Notes: generated by a model from the sequence alone, not told the origin. A DNA stretch of 64,000 nt from Candidatus Aminicenantota bacterium (GCA_003141555.1 PLMN01000023.1:160968-224967), one strand, 5' to 3'; positions 8,571 to 16,992 are shown, counted from the first letter of the stretch. Numbers and translations: made by a program.

Positions 8571-9581
8571 ATGGCCAAACATAAAATTCGGGAAAAAGAG
8601 GGCATATGGACCTCTGGCGACAAAAAGGGGCAAATTGTCCTTTATAAAGCGGCCGACGGCGCGGCGACCCTGGATGTCCGGCTCGAACAGGATACCGTCT
8701 GGCTCAGCCTCAAACAAATCGCGGATCTTTTCGGACGAGACAAGTCTGTAGTCTCGAGACACCTCCGTAACGTCTTTAAAGAGAAAGAGTTGAACAGGAA
8801 ATCAGTTGTTGCATTTTTTGCAACAACTGCGGCAGATGGAAAGAATTATCGAGTCGAATATTTCAATCTGGACGCGATCATCTCCGTCGGCTACCGGGTG
8901 AACTCGAAGCGCGGAACGCAGTTCCGTATTTGGGCTACAAAGGTTCTGAAGGACCACATCGTCCAAGGATATACGGCAAACGAACGCCGCCTCAAGGAAT
9001 TGCGGCAATCTCTTCAGCTCGTCGAGCACGTCCTGGACCGCTATGATGTGACATCCGATGAGGCCAAGGCCTTATTACACGTGCTCACGGACTACACTTA
9101 CGCCTTGGACCTCCTTGATGATTATGATCACCAGAGAATCCCCGCCGTACCTGTTCAAAAAGGCTTGGCGAACCCCATTTCCTACCATGAGGCACAGAGA
9201 ATTATTGAACAGCTCCGCGAGAAATTCGGAGCATCGGAAATGTTCGGCCGGGAGAAGGATAAAAGCCTCCATAGCTCCCTCAATGCCGTCATGCAAACAT
9301 TCGACGGAAAGGATGTTTACCCGGGCCTCGAGGAAAAAGCCGCCCATCTCCTCTATTTCCTGGTCAAGAATCACAGTTTCGTTGATGGGAACAAGCGGAT
9401 TGCAGCGGCGCTTTTCCTCTGGTTCATGGAAAAAAATGGCATGCTCTATCGTCAAGACGGCACAAAAAGAATAGCCGACACCGCTCTTGTGGCTATAACC
9501 CTCCTCATCGCGGAAAGCGCGCCGCGCGAGAAAGATTCAATCGTGCGCATCGTCATGAATCTCATCAGCAAAAGGAATTAG
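8571..9581 (+). CDS. RhuM family / Fic-Doc fusion protein
   Basis: 336 aa from the ATG at 8571 (an in-frame start at 8550 is possible). The N-terminal half is a RhuM-type domain (VWLSLKQIADLFGRDKSVVSRHLRNVF, then FNLDAIISVGYRVNSKRGTQFRIWATKVL) with a winged-helix look. The C-terminal half has a Fic/Doc core, HSFVDGNKRIAAALFLWFM near residue 275. Its GNK variant (not GNG) is the one found in Doc, which phosphorylates EF-Tu, rather than in AMPylating Fic enzymes. No Phd-like antitoxin is adjacent; the RhuM half may control the enzyme. It is less GC-rich than its neighbours and sits next to a broken restriction gene, suggesting transfer. Confidence 0.85.
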   Translation: MAKHKIREKEGIWTSGDKKGQIVLYKAADGAATLDVRLEQDTVWLSLKQIADLFGRDKSVVSRHLRNVFKEKELNRKSVVAFFATTAADGKNYRVEYFNLDAIISVGYRVNSKRGTQFRIWATKVLKDHIVQGYTANERRLKELRQSLQLVEHVLDRYDVTSDEAKALLHVLTDYTYALDLLDDYDHQRIPAVPVQKGLANPISYHEAQRIIEQLREKFGASEMFGREKDKSLHSSLNAVMQTFDGKDVYPGLEEKAAHLLYFLVKNHSFVDGNKRIAAALFLWFMEKNGMLYRQDGTKRIADTALVAITLLIAESAPREKDSIVRIVMNLISKRN

Positions 9582-9600
9582 AACCAATCGGGAGTGCGGC

Positions 9601-10002
9601 TCAGCCGATCCAGTCCGCCAGCTTAAGGTTCGGAATCCGCCGAAATTCGCGCGTGTTGTGGGTGACCAGAACGACGCCGAGGCTGAGAGCGTGCGCGCCG
9701 ATCAGGGTATCCAGCGGTCCGATCGGCTTGCCATCTTTTTCCAAGCCGGCCCGGACGAGGCCATAGGCGGCCGCCGCCTTGGCCTCGAAATCGGCGATCT
9801 CCAGCGGCAAAAGAAATTCCTCCAGGGCTTGCCGATTCCGCTCTTTTTGTTCGCTCTTGGCAACGCCGTATAAGAGCTCGGCCAAGGTAATGGACGAAAT
9901 GCCGACCGCGCCCACCGACAGGCCCAGCAGGCGATCCAGGGCGCGGCGCGGCTTTCGCTTGATCAGAGCGATGCACGTGTCGGTATCCAGGAGATAGTCC
10001 AT
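9601..10002 (-). CDS. vapC: VapC-type PIN-domain toxin
   Basis: 133 aa from the ATG at 10002, which overlaps the antitoxin stop by one base (TGATG). The PIN-domain acidic residues are visible: LLDTDTCIAL at the N-terminus, the SITLAELLYGV glutamate near residue 43, and PLDTLIGAHALSLGVVLVTHNTREF near residues 100-125. These enzymes are Mg-dependent ribonucleases, often cutting initiator tRNA or rRNA. A longer ORF starting at 10095 overlaps the antitoxin and is rejected. Confidence 0.9.
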   Translation of the reverse strand: MDYLLDTDTCIALIKRKPRRALDRLLGLSVGAVGISSITLAELLYGVAKSEQKERNRQALEEFLLPLEIADFEAKAAAAYGLVRAGLEKDGKPIGPLDTLIGAHALSLGVVLVTHNTREFRRIPNLKLADWIG

Positions 10003-10229
10003 CAGAATGACTCGCGCCCCTGGGATTGCGGCTGATTCCGCTCGTTGAGGAAATCGTCCGAGAACTTGTCCAGACTCCGGACCAGAGAATCCCACGAATC
10101 CGCCGCGGGAATCAGGATGACGGCATTGCCGGATTTCTTGACGTAGACGAATTCACCCTCGAAACGGAATTCCTTGGGCAGCCGGACCGCTTGACTCTGA
10201 CCGTTTCTGAACAATTTAGCCGTTTTCAT
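10002..10229 (-). CDS. vapB: VapB-type antitoxin (AbrB/SpoVT fold)
   Basis: 75 aa. The canonical VapB start is seen (MKTAKLFRNGQSQAVRLPKE), with the AbrB-like beta-hairpin fold and an acidic C-terminus for toxin binding. It precedes vapC with a one-base overlap. A second in-frame ATG at 10259 adds ten residues and has a strong AAAGGAGG 8 nt upstream. The 10229 start has only GAGGA, so either may be used. The longer form would be encoded by the 13-bp tandem repeat that also looks like the operator. Confidence 0.88.
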   Translation of the reverse strand: MKTAKLFRNGQSQAVRLPKEFRFEGEFVYVKKSGNAVILIPAADSWDSLVRSLDKFSDDFLNERNQPQSQGRESF

Positions 10230-10241
10230 GAGCCATCCTCG

Positions 10242-10267
10242 TTCATATATACTATTCATATATACTA
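10242..10267 (-). promoter_or_regulatory. 13-bp perfect tandem repeat ahead of vapBC, likely operator
   Basis: TAGTATATATGAA is repeated twice head-to-tail on the vapB strand, between the AAAGGAGG site and the downstream ATG. VapBC complexes usually bind repeats at their own promoter, so autoregulation is plausible. Each unit also carries an ATG. Confidence 0.5.
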
Positions 10268-10362
10268 CCTCCTTTCATCAATCTTGACAAGTCCCCTTGA
10301 AAGACGCGATCCCGGCCGGGCTTTTCTCGCGGCCGGCGGCCGTCCGCGCGTCGCGCCTCCAT

Positions 10363-10392
10363 TTGACTTCCTTCTTTTAAGGGGAATATAGT
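10363..10392 (+). promoter_or_regulatory. Promoter of the M28 peptidase gene
   Basis: TTGACT (10363-10368), an 18-nt spacer and TATAGT (10387-10392), followed by AAAGGAG ahead of the ATG at 10438. Confidence 0.6.
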
Positions 10393-10437
10393 CTCACTTT
10401 GTCTTAATTTCGCGACTCTTTCAAAGGAGAAAACCGC

Positions 10438-12234
10438 ATGCGCAGGAACCGGGTATCGGCGTTCGCTCTCGTCGCGGCGATGATGACCCTTCTGGCCATC
10501 CTCCCGCTGCGGGCCACGAACGAAGTCATCAACTACGTGGACATCAACAAGATCAAGGCCGAAGGGATGCAGCGCTCGCAGGTGATGGACCTCTCGAGCT
10601 GGCTGTCGGACGTATACGGCCCGCGGTTGATGGGTTCGCCGATGTACGCCAAGGCCGGCGCCTGGGCCGTCGCCAAGATGAAGGAATGGGGCCTGGTGAA
10701 CGTCAAGATCGAGCCCTGGATCAACCGCAACGGGTTCGACCGCGCCTGGACGAACGACAAGTTCTACATGGAAGTCGTTTCGCCCGATCCGTTCCCCATC
10801 CCGGGCACGCCGACCGGCTGGACGCCGGGGACGAATGGTCTCGTCCGCGGTGAAGCGGTGCTCGTGACCGCTATCACGGCCGAAGATCTGGCGGCCTACA
10901 AGGGCAAGCTGAAGGGCAAATGGGTCCTGACCCAGGCCGTCCCCGACGTCTCGGCCTATTGGACCGTGATCTCGAAGCGCTACACGCTGGATGAGCTGGC
11001 CGCCATGGAACTCAACCCCACGCCGGGGCTCGAGTTCGGCATGACCCCTCCCGGCCAACGCGCCGGAGCCCCCATCGCCGCGGCCCCGGCCGCTCCCGCG
11101 CCTCAGGCCAAGCCCGCCGCGGCCGCTGCCGCCCAGCAGCCCGGCCAAAAGCCGGCGGCCCAGGCTCAGCCCGCGCCCGCCGGCCCCGGACAGTTCGGGG
11201 GATTCGGGGCCATGAACGCCCGCAACGAATTCTTCCGGGCCGAGGGCGTCCTCGGCACGCTTTCGACGGCGCCGCGCGGCCACGGCATCTATGTGATCAG
11301 CGGCAACCGGGCGGCCGACCCGGCGACAACGCTTCCCGCGATCGTGATCCCGGCCGAGCAGTACGGCCGGATCGGACGGATCCTGGCCAAGAAGATCCCG
11401 GTCACCATCGAAGCGGACATCAAGAACACCTACTATCCGAACCCGGATGTCTTCAATGTCGTGGGCGAGATCCCGGGCACGGACAAGGCCGACGAGATCG
11501 TCATGCTCGGCGGGCATCTCGACTCGTGGCACGCCGCCACGGGCGCGGCCGACAACGGCTGCGGCGTCACGTCCATGATGGAAGCGATGCGCATCCTCAA
11601 GGCGTCCGGCGTCAAGCTGCGCCGCACCGTCCGGATCGGACTATGGGGCGGAGAGGAGGAGGGCCTCCTCGGCTCCCGTGAATACGTGAGCGCCCACTTC
11701 GCCAGCCGGCAGCCCGTCCCGGCCCCGGCCGCCGGCACTCCCCCCGCGGCCGGCGCTCCTCCCGCGGCGGCCGGCCAGCGCGGCGGCGGCTTCGGCGGTC
11801 CCATGGGCCCGCTGGAGTTCAAGCCGGAATACGACAAGCTGTCGGCTTATTACAACATCGACAACGGCACGGGCGCAATCCGGGGCATCTATCTCCAGGG
11901 CAACGACGCCGCCGGGTCGATCTTCCGCGAATGGATCGAGCCGCTCCGCAATCTGGGCATGACCGCGGTCACGATCCGGAACACGGGCGGCACCGACCAT
12001 CAGTCATTCGACGGCGTGGGCCTGCCGGGCTTCCAGTTCATCCAGGACGAAACTGAATACAACGCGATCATCCACCACACGAACCTGGACACGTACGAGC
12101 GCCTGCAGCCGAACGATCTGATGAAGGACGCGACGATCGCGGCGGTCTTCGCCTACCTGACGGCCAACCGCGACGACAAGATTCCGCGCAAACCGCTGAG
12201 CTCCGTCGGGCAGCGCGGGGTCCGGGGCAATTAG
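10438..12234 (+). CDS. Secreted M28 family zinc aminopeptidase
   Basis: 598 aa. A signal peptide (MRRNRVSAFALVAAMMTLLA) is followed by a PA-type insert (about residues 100-330) containing an Ala/Pro/Gln-rich linker near 215-255. The M28 catalytic core follows: HLDSWH with ADNGCG (His and bridging Asp), GGEEEGLLGS (catalytic and ligand Glu), YYNIDNGTG, and HHTNLDTYE with the last histidine. A second Pro/Ala/Gly linker interrupts the core near 420-450. The family removes N-terminal residues from peptides outside the cytoplasm. It has its own promoter and a strong terminator and lies between the two toxin-antitoxin pairs. Confidence 0.9.
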   Translation: MRRNRVSAFALVAAMMTLLAILPLRATNEVINYVDINKIKAEGMQRSQVMDLSSWLSDVYGPRLMGSPMYAKAGAWAVAKMKEWGLVNVKIEPWINRNGFDRAWTNDKFYMEVVSPDPFPIPGTPTGWTPGTNGLVRGEAVLVTAITAEDLAAYKGKLKGKWVLTQAVPDVSAYWTVISKRYTLDELAAMELNPTPGLEFGMTPPGQRAGAPIAAAPAAPAPQAKPAAAAAAQQPGQKPAAQAQPAPAGPGQFGGFGAMNARNEFFRAEGVLGTLSTAPRGHGIYVISGNRAADPATTLPAIVIPAEQYGRIGRILAKKIPVTIEADIKNTYYPNPDVFNVVGEIPGTDKADEIVMLGGHLDSWHAATGAADNGCGVTSMMEAMRILKASGVKLRRTVRIGLWGGEEEGLLGSREYVSAHFASRQPVPAPAAGTPPAAGAPPAAAGQRGGGFGGPMGPLEFKPEYDKLSAYYNIDNGTGAIRGIYLQGNDAAGSIFREWIEPLRNLGMTAVTIRNTGGTDHQSFDGVGLPGFQFIQDETEYNAIIHHTNLDTYERLQPNDLMKDATIAAVFAYLTANRDDKIPRKPLSSVGQRGVRGN

Positions 12235-12263
12235 GCCGGCGCTAAGCTCAAGAAGGATTTTTC

Positions 12264-12313
12264 AGCCCCGTCCTCCGGCGCGCCTTCGCGCCGCGGGACG
12301 GGGCTATTTTTTT
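12264..12313 (+). terminator. Rho-independent terminator of the M28 peptidase gene
   Basis: AGCCCCGTCC (12264-12273) pairs perfectly with GGACGGGGCT (12296-12305), with an inner GGCGCG/CGCGCC stem, followed by a T-run at 12307-12313. Confidence 0.85.
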
Positions 12314-12371
12314 GCAAATAAATCCAACCCTTTTTCTCAAATCGTATTCAAGTCTTGATCTCGCTGCACGA

Positions 12372-12391
12372 ATGATTCATAATATGATTCA
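12372..12391 (+). promoter_or_regulatory. Direct repeats in the promoter of the RHH/PIN pair
   Basis: ATGATTCA occurs at 12372 and 12384, one short helical step apart, over a TAATAT-like -10 region with TTGATC upstream near 12354. Ribbon-helix-helix antitoxins bind such short direct repeats, so this is a likely autoregulatory operator. Confidence 0.45.
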
Positions 12392-12425
12392 ATTCGACTC
12401 TTTTTATGACTCATAGGAATTCGCC

Positions 12426-12686
12426 ATGAAATCGATCAGCATTCACGGAATCGATGGAGAAACTGAAAAAGCTCTCAAACAGCGAGCAAAAGACGAGGCC
12501 AAGAGCGTCAATAAGATCGTGAAGGAGCTCATCGCGAAATCGCTCGGCGTCGGCAGCCGGAATTCCGTCAAGGACAACCGGGCGGAGTTCGCCGATCTCT
12601 GCGGCGCGTGGACAAAAGAAGAAGCCGATCGATTTCTCGAATCCATCGATGATCTTGAAGTCATCGATCAGGGCGATTGGCGATGA
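12426..12686 (+). CDS. Ribbon-helix-helix antitoxin (FitA-like)
   Basis: 86 aa. The N-terminal ISIHGIDGETEKALKQRAKD strand-helix and SVNKIVKELIAKSLG second helix are typical of ribbon-helix-helix antitoxins. The C-terminal WTKEEADRFLESIDDLEVID segment is the usual toxin-wrapping tail. Its TGA overlaps the ATG of the PIN toxin. This is a different antitoxin fold from the AbrB-type vapB 2.2 kb away. Confidence 0.88.
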   Translation: MKSISIHGIDGETEKALKQRAKDEAKSVNKIVKELIAKSLGVGSRNSVKDNRAEFADLCGAWTKEEADRFLESIDDLEVIDQGDWR

Positions 12687-13093
12687 AAAAGCTCATCGCC
12701 GATACCAACGCTTACGTCCGCTACCTGGCCGGCGAGGAAAAGATCCTGGATTACTTCGCCGCCGCCGATCAAATTTACCTGCCGGTATTCGTCTTGGGAG
12801 AGTTGTTCGCGGGTTTCCGCGGAGGTTCAAAGGAGCAGCAGAACCGCCGGATTCTCGATCAATTCCTGGGCAAATCAAGCGTCGGCGTCCTCGAAGCGAC
12901 GCGCGAAACAGCGGAATATTTCGGGATCATCAAGGCCGCCCTCAAGAAAGCAGGCCGGCCCATCCCCCTCAATGATGTTTGGATAGCCGCCCAGGTTCTG
13001 GAGACCGGCTCCGTCCTCGCCACGTATGATCCCCATTTCCTGGCCGTCCCCGGGCTCAGGATCTGGGATGCGCTCAGCGAATCCGACCGCTAG
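12683..13093 (+). CDS. PIN-domain toxin (VapC/FitB-like)
   Basis: 136 aa from the ATG at 12683, overlapping the antitoxin stop as ATGA. PIN acidic residues are visible in LIADTNAYVRYLAG, FVLGELFAGFRGG and IPLNDVWIAAQ, with VLATYDPHF towards the end. It is a predicted Mg-dependent ribonuclease toxin. Its 3' end overlaps the convergent glycosidase-like gene by 20 bp. Confidence 0.9.
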   Translation: MKKLIADTNAYVRYLAGEEKILDYFAAADQIYLPVFVLGELFAGFRGGSKEQQNRRILDQFLGKSSVGVLEATRETAEYFGIIKAALKKAGRPIPLNDVWIAAQVLETGSVLATYDPHFLAVPGLRIWDALSESDR

Positions 13094-14948
13094 CGACGGG
13101 CGCCGCCGTTCCGCCCGCCTTCGCCTCGTCCAGGGCGCAGAGGAGGGCCAGGTAGCCGTCGCAGAGCAGCCCCTCGTAGCCGTGGCAGCCGCCGTTCCAG
13201 TCGCGCCAGTCGCGCGATTTGCCGTCCGCGCAGAAGCCCTGGAACTCGCCCGCCGCGAAGGCGTCGAGCATCGGCAGGAAGATGCGTCGGGCGTCCGCGA
13301 CGCGGCCCAGCGCGTAGAGCGCCTTGACGGTGAAATACGCGTAGCAGGCCGTCGCGCCGCCGTTCTCGTAGATCTGGAACGCGTCCCGACCGTCGTCCTC
13401 GAACGGCTCGCCGATGCCTCGCGCCCCGGCCCAGTTGTGGAAGACGTAGTCCTCCTTGCGGACCGGGACGAGGTTGCCGGGCAGGCCGAGCCGGAAATTG
13501 GAGAATCCGACTTCGCCCATTTTCGCCAGCAGTCGGTCCATGACCGCGTTGGCGTCTCCCTTTTCGAGCAGCCCGTAGCAGACGGCGATGCCGTTGACGA
13601 ACGTGAAAGCGTAATCGTGGAGCTTGCCGTCCCGGCTCCGCCAGCCGGCCAATAGACCCGTGGCCGGGTTGAGGAACGCGGCTTTGTACGCCGCCTTGAG
13701 GCGCGCCGCTTTTTCGGCGTAAATCCGCGCCTCGTCCGCCCGGCCGACGGCCCGCGCCAGGTCTGAAAATTGGAGGCAGGCTTTGTAAGCCAGGGCGTTG
13801 GAATAAGCGTCGTCGTGTCCGAAATTGATTGTATCCCACCAGTTCGACGGCCGCTTGTCGGGCGTGGCCCGATCGCCCGAGTTGCCCGAATGCGGATGTT
13901 CGATCAGGCCGTCACCGTCCTGGTCCGCGGCCATCATCTCCCGGGCCCAGCCGGCGAGCTTGTCGAAATTCGCCCGCCCCCAGGCGAGGTCATGCGCGGA
14001 AAGGGCGTAGGTGCATGCGGCCTGGAGCAGGGACGGATAGGTATCGAGCGAGTTCCACGGCGCTTTCCAGGGGATGAGGTCCGCGTCCACAGGCTGAACA
14101 GCATAGCCGACGAGGCCGTAGCCCTTGGCCCCGGCCAGATAACGGTCCACCGTCATGCGGACGAGGTCGAGCGCGGTCAACCCCGGCGCGAGCGGCGGCG
14201 CGGCCTCGGCGACCATGGCGCACATGTAAACCGTGAACGGGACCGGGTCGCTCGAGGCGTTGTTGGCCAGCATTTGGACGCGCGGGTTCACCTGGAAGAT
14301 GTTGAGGAAGGAGCGGCGGAAGCCGTCGTAGCGGCGCTCCGCCGCGATCCGGGGAAGGTCCGGGTGGATCTCCGCGACCTCGAGAGTATACGTCAGGCTC
14401 GGCAGGGCCGCCGTCGCGGCGGGGAAGGCGATGCGGACGAACGGCGTCTTCACGTAGCGCCGCGCGTCGTAGTCGAGGGCCGTAGGCGTATCGGAGGATA
14501 TGCGGACCGAGCCCCGATCGGGCATGTGCAGCACGCAGGGCAGGGCCATGCGGCGCTCGCCCGCTTTCATCAACCCGAGGAGCGTCGCGTGGTTGGCCTT
14601 CTGGTCGAAGGCCAGGACGAACGGGAGCGCCTCAACGCCGGCCGCATAGTCCGAGCGGAGGGCGATCTTCCGGTCCGAGCAGACGATCGTCCAGGCTGCG
14701 CGGGCCGGGCTGCCGGCCGCCGCGGCCGAATAGACGAACGTCCCTCCTCCCTTCCGATCGAGCCTGAGCGGCGAGGGCGCGGGCGCCTCCTTGAGGATGG
14801 GATTATCGCCAAGCTCGGCCCGGCCCAGGGCATCAACGGAAAAGTAAGCGAAAGCGGGAGACTCCGCCGCGAAGCCGACCGCCAGGCTCGCCGAACGAAA
14901 GTCGGGCACGTCGGCCGGGGCAGCCGCGGACGCCGAAAAGCAGAGCAC
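13074..14948 (-). CDS. Secreted six-hairpin glycosidase-like protein
   Basis: 624 aa from a GTG at 14948. The second half has the look of an (alpha/alpha)6 six-hairpin glycosidase: DQDGDGLIEHPHSGNSG near residue 330, NFGHDDAYSNALAYKA, ATGLLAGWRSRDGKLHDYAF near 420, and GGATACYAYFTVKALYALGR near 540. An N-terminal beta-sandwich domain precedes it. I cannot assign a GH family or substrate. The start is unresolved: a typical signal-peptide core (RIALFVYAAAAVAVLCFSA) lies in the same frame, but most of it is upstream of the GTG, with no standard start codon before the end of the preceding gene. Confidence 0.7.
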   Translation of the reverse strand: MLCFSASAAAPADVPDFRSASLAVGFAAESPAFAYFSVDALGRAELGDNPILKEAPAPSPLRLDRKGGGTFVYSAAAAGSPARAAWTIVCSDRKIALRSDYAAGVEALPFVLAFDQKANHATLLGLMKAGERRMALPCVLHMPDRGSVRISSDTPTALDYDARRYVKTPFVRIAFPAATAALPSLTYTLEVAEIHPDLPRIAAERRYDGFRRSFLNIFQVNPRVQMLANNASSDPVPFTVYMCAMVAEAAPPLAPGLTALDLVRMTVDRYLAGAKGYGLVGYAVQPVDADLIPWKAPWNSLDTYPSLLQAACTYALSAHDLAWGRANFDKLAGWAREMMAADQDGDGLIEHPHSGNSGDRATPDKRPSNWWDTINFGHDDAYSNALAYKACLQFSDLARAVGRADEARIYAEKAARLKAAYKAAFLNPATGLLAGWRSRDGKLHDYAFTFVNGIAVCYGLLEKGDANAVMDRLLAKMGEVGFSNFRLGLPGNLVPVRKEDYVFHNWAGARGIGEPFEDDGRDAFQIYENGGATACYAYFTVKALYALGRVADARRIFLPMLDAFAAGEFQGFCADGKSRDWRDWNGGCHGYEGLLCDGYLALLCALDEAKAGGTAAPVASGRIR

Positions 14949-14992
14949 CGCGACGGCCGCGGCGGCGTAGACGAAAAGCGCGATCCTGTTTT

Positions 14993-15556
14993 TTACTTGA
15001 TCTTCTCCATGTACGCAACTTCGAGGCAGGCCGTCGTGTTATCGATGTTCGAGTCTTCGCACTTCGAGAATCCCGTCGGGCCCTTCTTGGCGACCTGGAA
15101 GCAGAACTGCTTCATGGCCGGCCGCTCCGTCTTGATCAAGGGGAAGCTGCCCCATCGCGAGAAGTTCTCGACCTGGTATTTGTACGTGACGATCTTGCAC
15201 TCGTTGGCCTTCATGGCCGTCCCTAGATTGGTGTGCTGGTAGAGCTTGAGATCGCCCTCCTGGGCCGGCGTCTTGGGCGGGTGCCAGGTGTAGACCATGA
15301 AGTAGGCGTCAAGCGGGCCCGAGGCATTGCTGTAGCCGCCGGGACCCGCGTTGCACATCCGACCGGACAGCTGGACCGAGCCGTCGTTCCCCTTTTGGAC
15401 GTCGAGCGTGGCCACGAAGTCGGAACATAGGGTCGGGATGTTCGGCTTCGGGAGGGGGTCCTTCGTGATGTTCTGGGGCGCGGCCCCGAGCACGACGAGG
15501 CCCACGGCCAGGGCCCCGAGGCAGGTGAGGACGATACGCGTAAGGCTTCGATTCAT
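14993..15556 (-). CDS. Secreted protein of unknown function
   Basis: 187 aa from the ATG at 15556, with GGAGGT 5 nt upstream. A clear signal peptide (RIVLTCLGALAVGLVVLGAA) is followed by a compact domain with six or more cysteines (LCSDF, RMCNAG, NECKIV, KQFCFQ, SKCED, TACLE), probably disulfide-bonded. The repeated extended segments suggest a small beta-sandwich. I do not recognise the family. It lies 44 nt upstream of the glycosidase-like gene on the same strand and may be co-transcribed with it. Confidence 0.75.
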   Translation of the reverse strand: MNRSLTRIVLTCLGALAVGLVVLGAAPQNITKDPLPKPNIPTLCSDFVATLDVQKGNDGSVQLSGRMCNAGPGGYSNASGPLDAYFMVYTWHPPKTPAQEGDLKLYQHTNLGTAMKANECKIVTYKYQVENFSRWGSFPLIKTERPAMKQFCFQVAKKGPTGFSKCEDSNIDNTTACLEVAYMEKIK

Positions 15557-15590
15557 AATACCTCCTCCGATTCTCCTCGAACTGGGAGAA

Positions 15591-15620
15591 ATCATATCGC
15601 CTCGCCTTCGGGAAAGTCAA
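15591..15620 (-). promoter_or_regulatory. Promoter of the small secreted protein gene
   Basis: On the minus strand TTGACT (15615-15620), an 18-nt spacer and TATGAT (15591-15596). Confidence 0.5.
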
Positions 15621-15667
15621 ATCGGCGGAACGGACCCCCGGAAAAGTCCGGAGCCCCCCATCGCTGT

Positions 15668-15678
15668 CGGCGCCACCC
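15668..15678 (-). repeat. Copy of the GGGTGGCGCCG motif
   Basis: An exact 11-mer on the minus strand between divergent promoters. It is the only one of the five copies that is not just downstream of a stop codon. Confidence 0.4.
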
Positions 15679-15711
15679 GCCGGGCACATTTTTCCCCTCG
15701 GCGGTCGCCTG

Positions 15712-15740
15712 TTGACACCCTATTTCCAGGAGAATATTAT
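15712..15740 (+). promoter_or_regulatory. Promoter of the ackA operon
   Basis: TTGACA (15712-15717), a 17-nt spacer and TATTAT (15735-15740), close to the sigma-70 consensus, 56 nt before ackA. Confidence 0.65.
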
Positions 15741-15795
15741 GCTTTATTCGTATTTCATAACCCGCTCGTGCCTTCATAAGGAGAAAGAAACCGCC

Positions 15796-16992
15796 ATGAA
15801 AGTGCTCGTCCTGAACAGCGGCAGCTCCTCCATCAAGTTCCAGCTCATCCGGATGGAGGATGAAAATCTGCTGGCCAAGGGCATCGTCGAGAAGATCGGC
15901 TCGATCGACGCCATCATCACCTACCAGCCGGAGGGCAAGGCCAAGATCCGGGAGATCCGTGAGGTCAAGAACCACGAGGTGGCCATCGAGATCGTCCTGT
16001 CCCTTCTCCTCCATCCCCAGCACGGAGTCATCCGGGACAAGGCCGAGATCGACGGCATCGGCCACCGGGTGGTGCACGGCGGCGAGGATTTCTCGGGCGC
16101 GGTCCTGATCACCGACAAGGTCATCGCCAGCGTCCGGCGCTGCATCCAGTTCGCCCCGCTCCACAACCCGGCGAACCTCAAGGGCATCGAGGCCTGCGAA
16201 GCGCTCCTTCCGGCCTCGCCCCAGATCGGCGTCTTCGACACGGCCTTCCACCAGACCATCCCCCCCAAGGCCTACATCTACGGCCTGCCTTACGCCCTCT
16301 ACGAGAAGCTCCGGATCCGCCGCTACGGCTTCCACGGCACGTCCCACAGCTTCGTGGCTCACCGGGCCGCGGAATTCCTGAAAACGCCCCTCGCCGGCCT
16401 CAAGATCATCACCTGCCACCTGGGGAACGGCGCGAGCATCACCGCCGTCGACGGCGGCAAGTCCGTGGACACGTCCATGGGCTTCACCCCTCTCGAAGGC
16501 CTGGTTATGGGCACCCGCTGCGGGGACATCGACCCGGCCCTCGTCCCGTACATCATGGAGCGCGAGAAGCTCGGGACGAAGGAAATCGACGCGCTCATGA
16601 ACAAGAACAGCGGCATGCTGGGCCTGACCGGGACGTCGAACGACATGCGGGAGATCGAGCAAGAGGCCGCGAACGGAAGCGAGCGCCACCGGCTGGCCCT
16701 CGAGATCTATTGCTACCACGTCCGGAAATACATCGGCTCTTATATGGCCGCGCTCGGCCGGCTGGATGTCCTCGTCTTCACCGGCGGCGTGGGCGAGAAC
16801 TCGCGCCTCGTCCGGCGCCTGACCTGCGAAGGCTTGGACGCCCTCGGCATCGCCCTCGACCCGAAGAAGAACGAGGCCAACGAGCGCGATATCAGCGCCG
16901 GGAAGATCAAGGTCCTGGTCATCCCGACCAATGAGGAGCTGGCCATCGCCCGCGACACGCGCCGGATCCTAGAAGGCGCGGGCGGCGATTGA
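15796..16992 (+). CDS. ackA: Acetate kinase
   Basis: 398 aa from the ATG at 15796, preceded by AAGGAGAAAG. It converts acetyl phosphate and ADP to acetate and ATP. Signatures: LVLNSGSSSIKFQLI (residues 3-17), FDTAFHQTIP near 150, RRYGFHGTSHSFVAHRAAE near 175-195, LGNGASITAVDGGKSVDTSMG near 210, and FTGGVGENS near 328. It heads the run ackA-fumarase-pta-ADH and, with pta in the same run, gives substrate-level ATP from acetyl-CoA. Confidence 0.96.
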   Translation: MKVLVLNSGSSSIKFQLIRMEDENLLAKGIVEKIGSIDAIITYQPEGKAKIREIREVKNHEVAIEIVLSLLLHPQHGVIRDKAEIDGIGHRVVHGGEDFSGAVLITDKVIASVRRCIQFAPLHNPANLKGIEACEALLPASPQIGVFDTAFHQTIPPKAYIYGLPYALYEKLRIRRYGFHGTSHSFVAHRAAEFLKTPLAGLKIITCHLGNGASITAVDGGKSVDTSMGFTPLEGLVMGTRCGDIDPALVPYIMEREKLGTKEIDALMNKNSGMLGLTGTSNDMREIEQEAANGSERHRLALEIYCYHVRKYIGSYMAALGRLDVLVFTGGVGENSRLVRRLTCEGLDALGIALDPKKNEANERDISAGKIKVLVIPTNEELAIARDTRRILEGAGGD

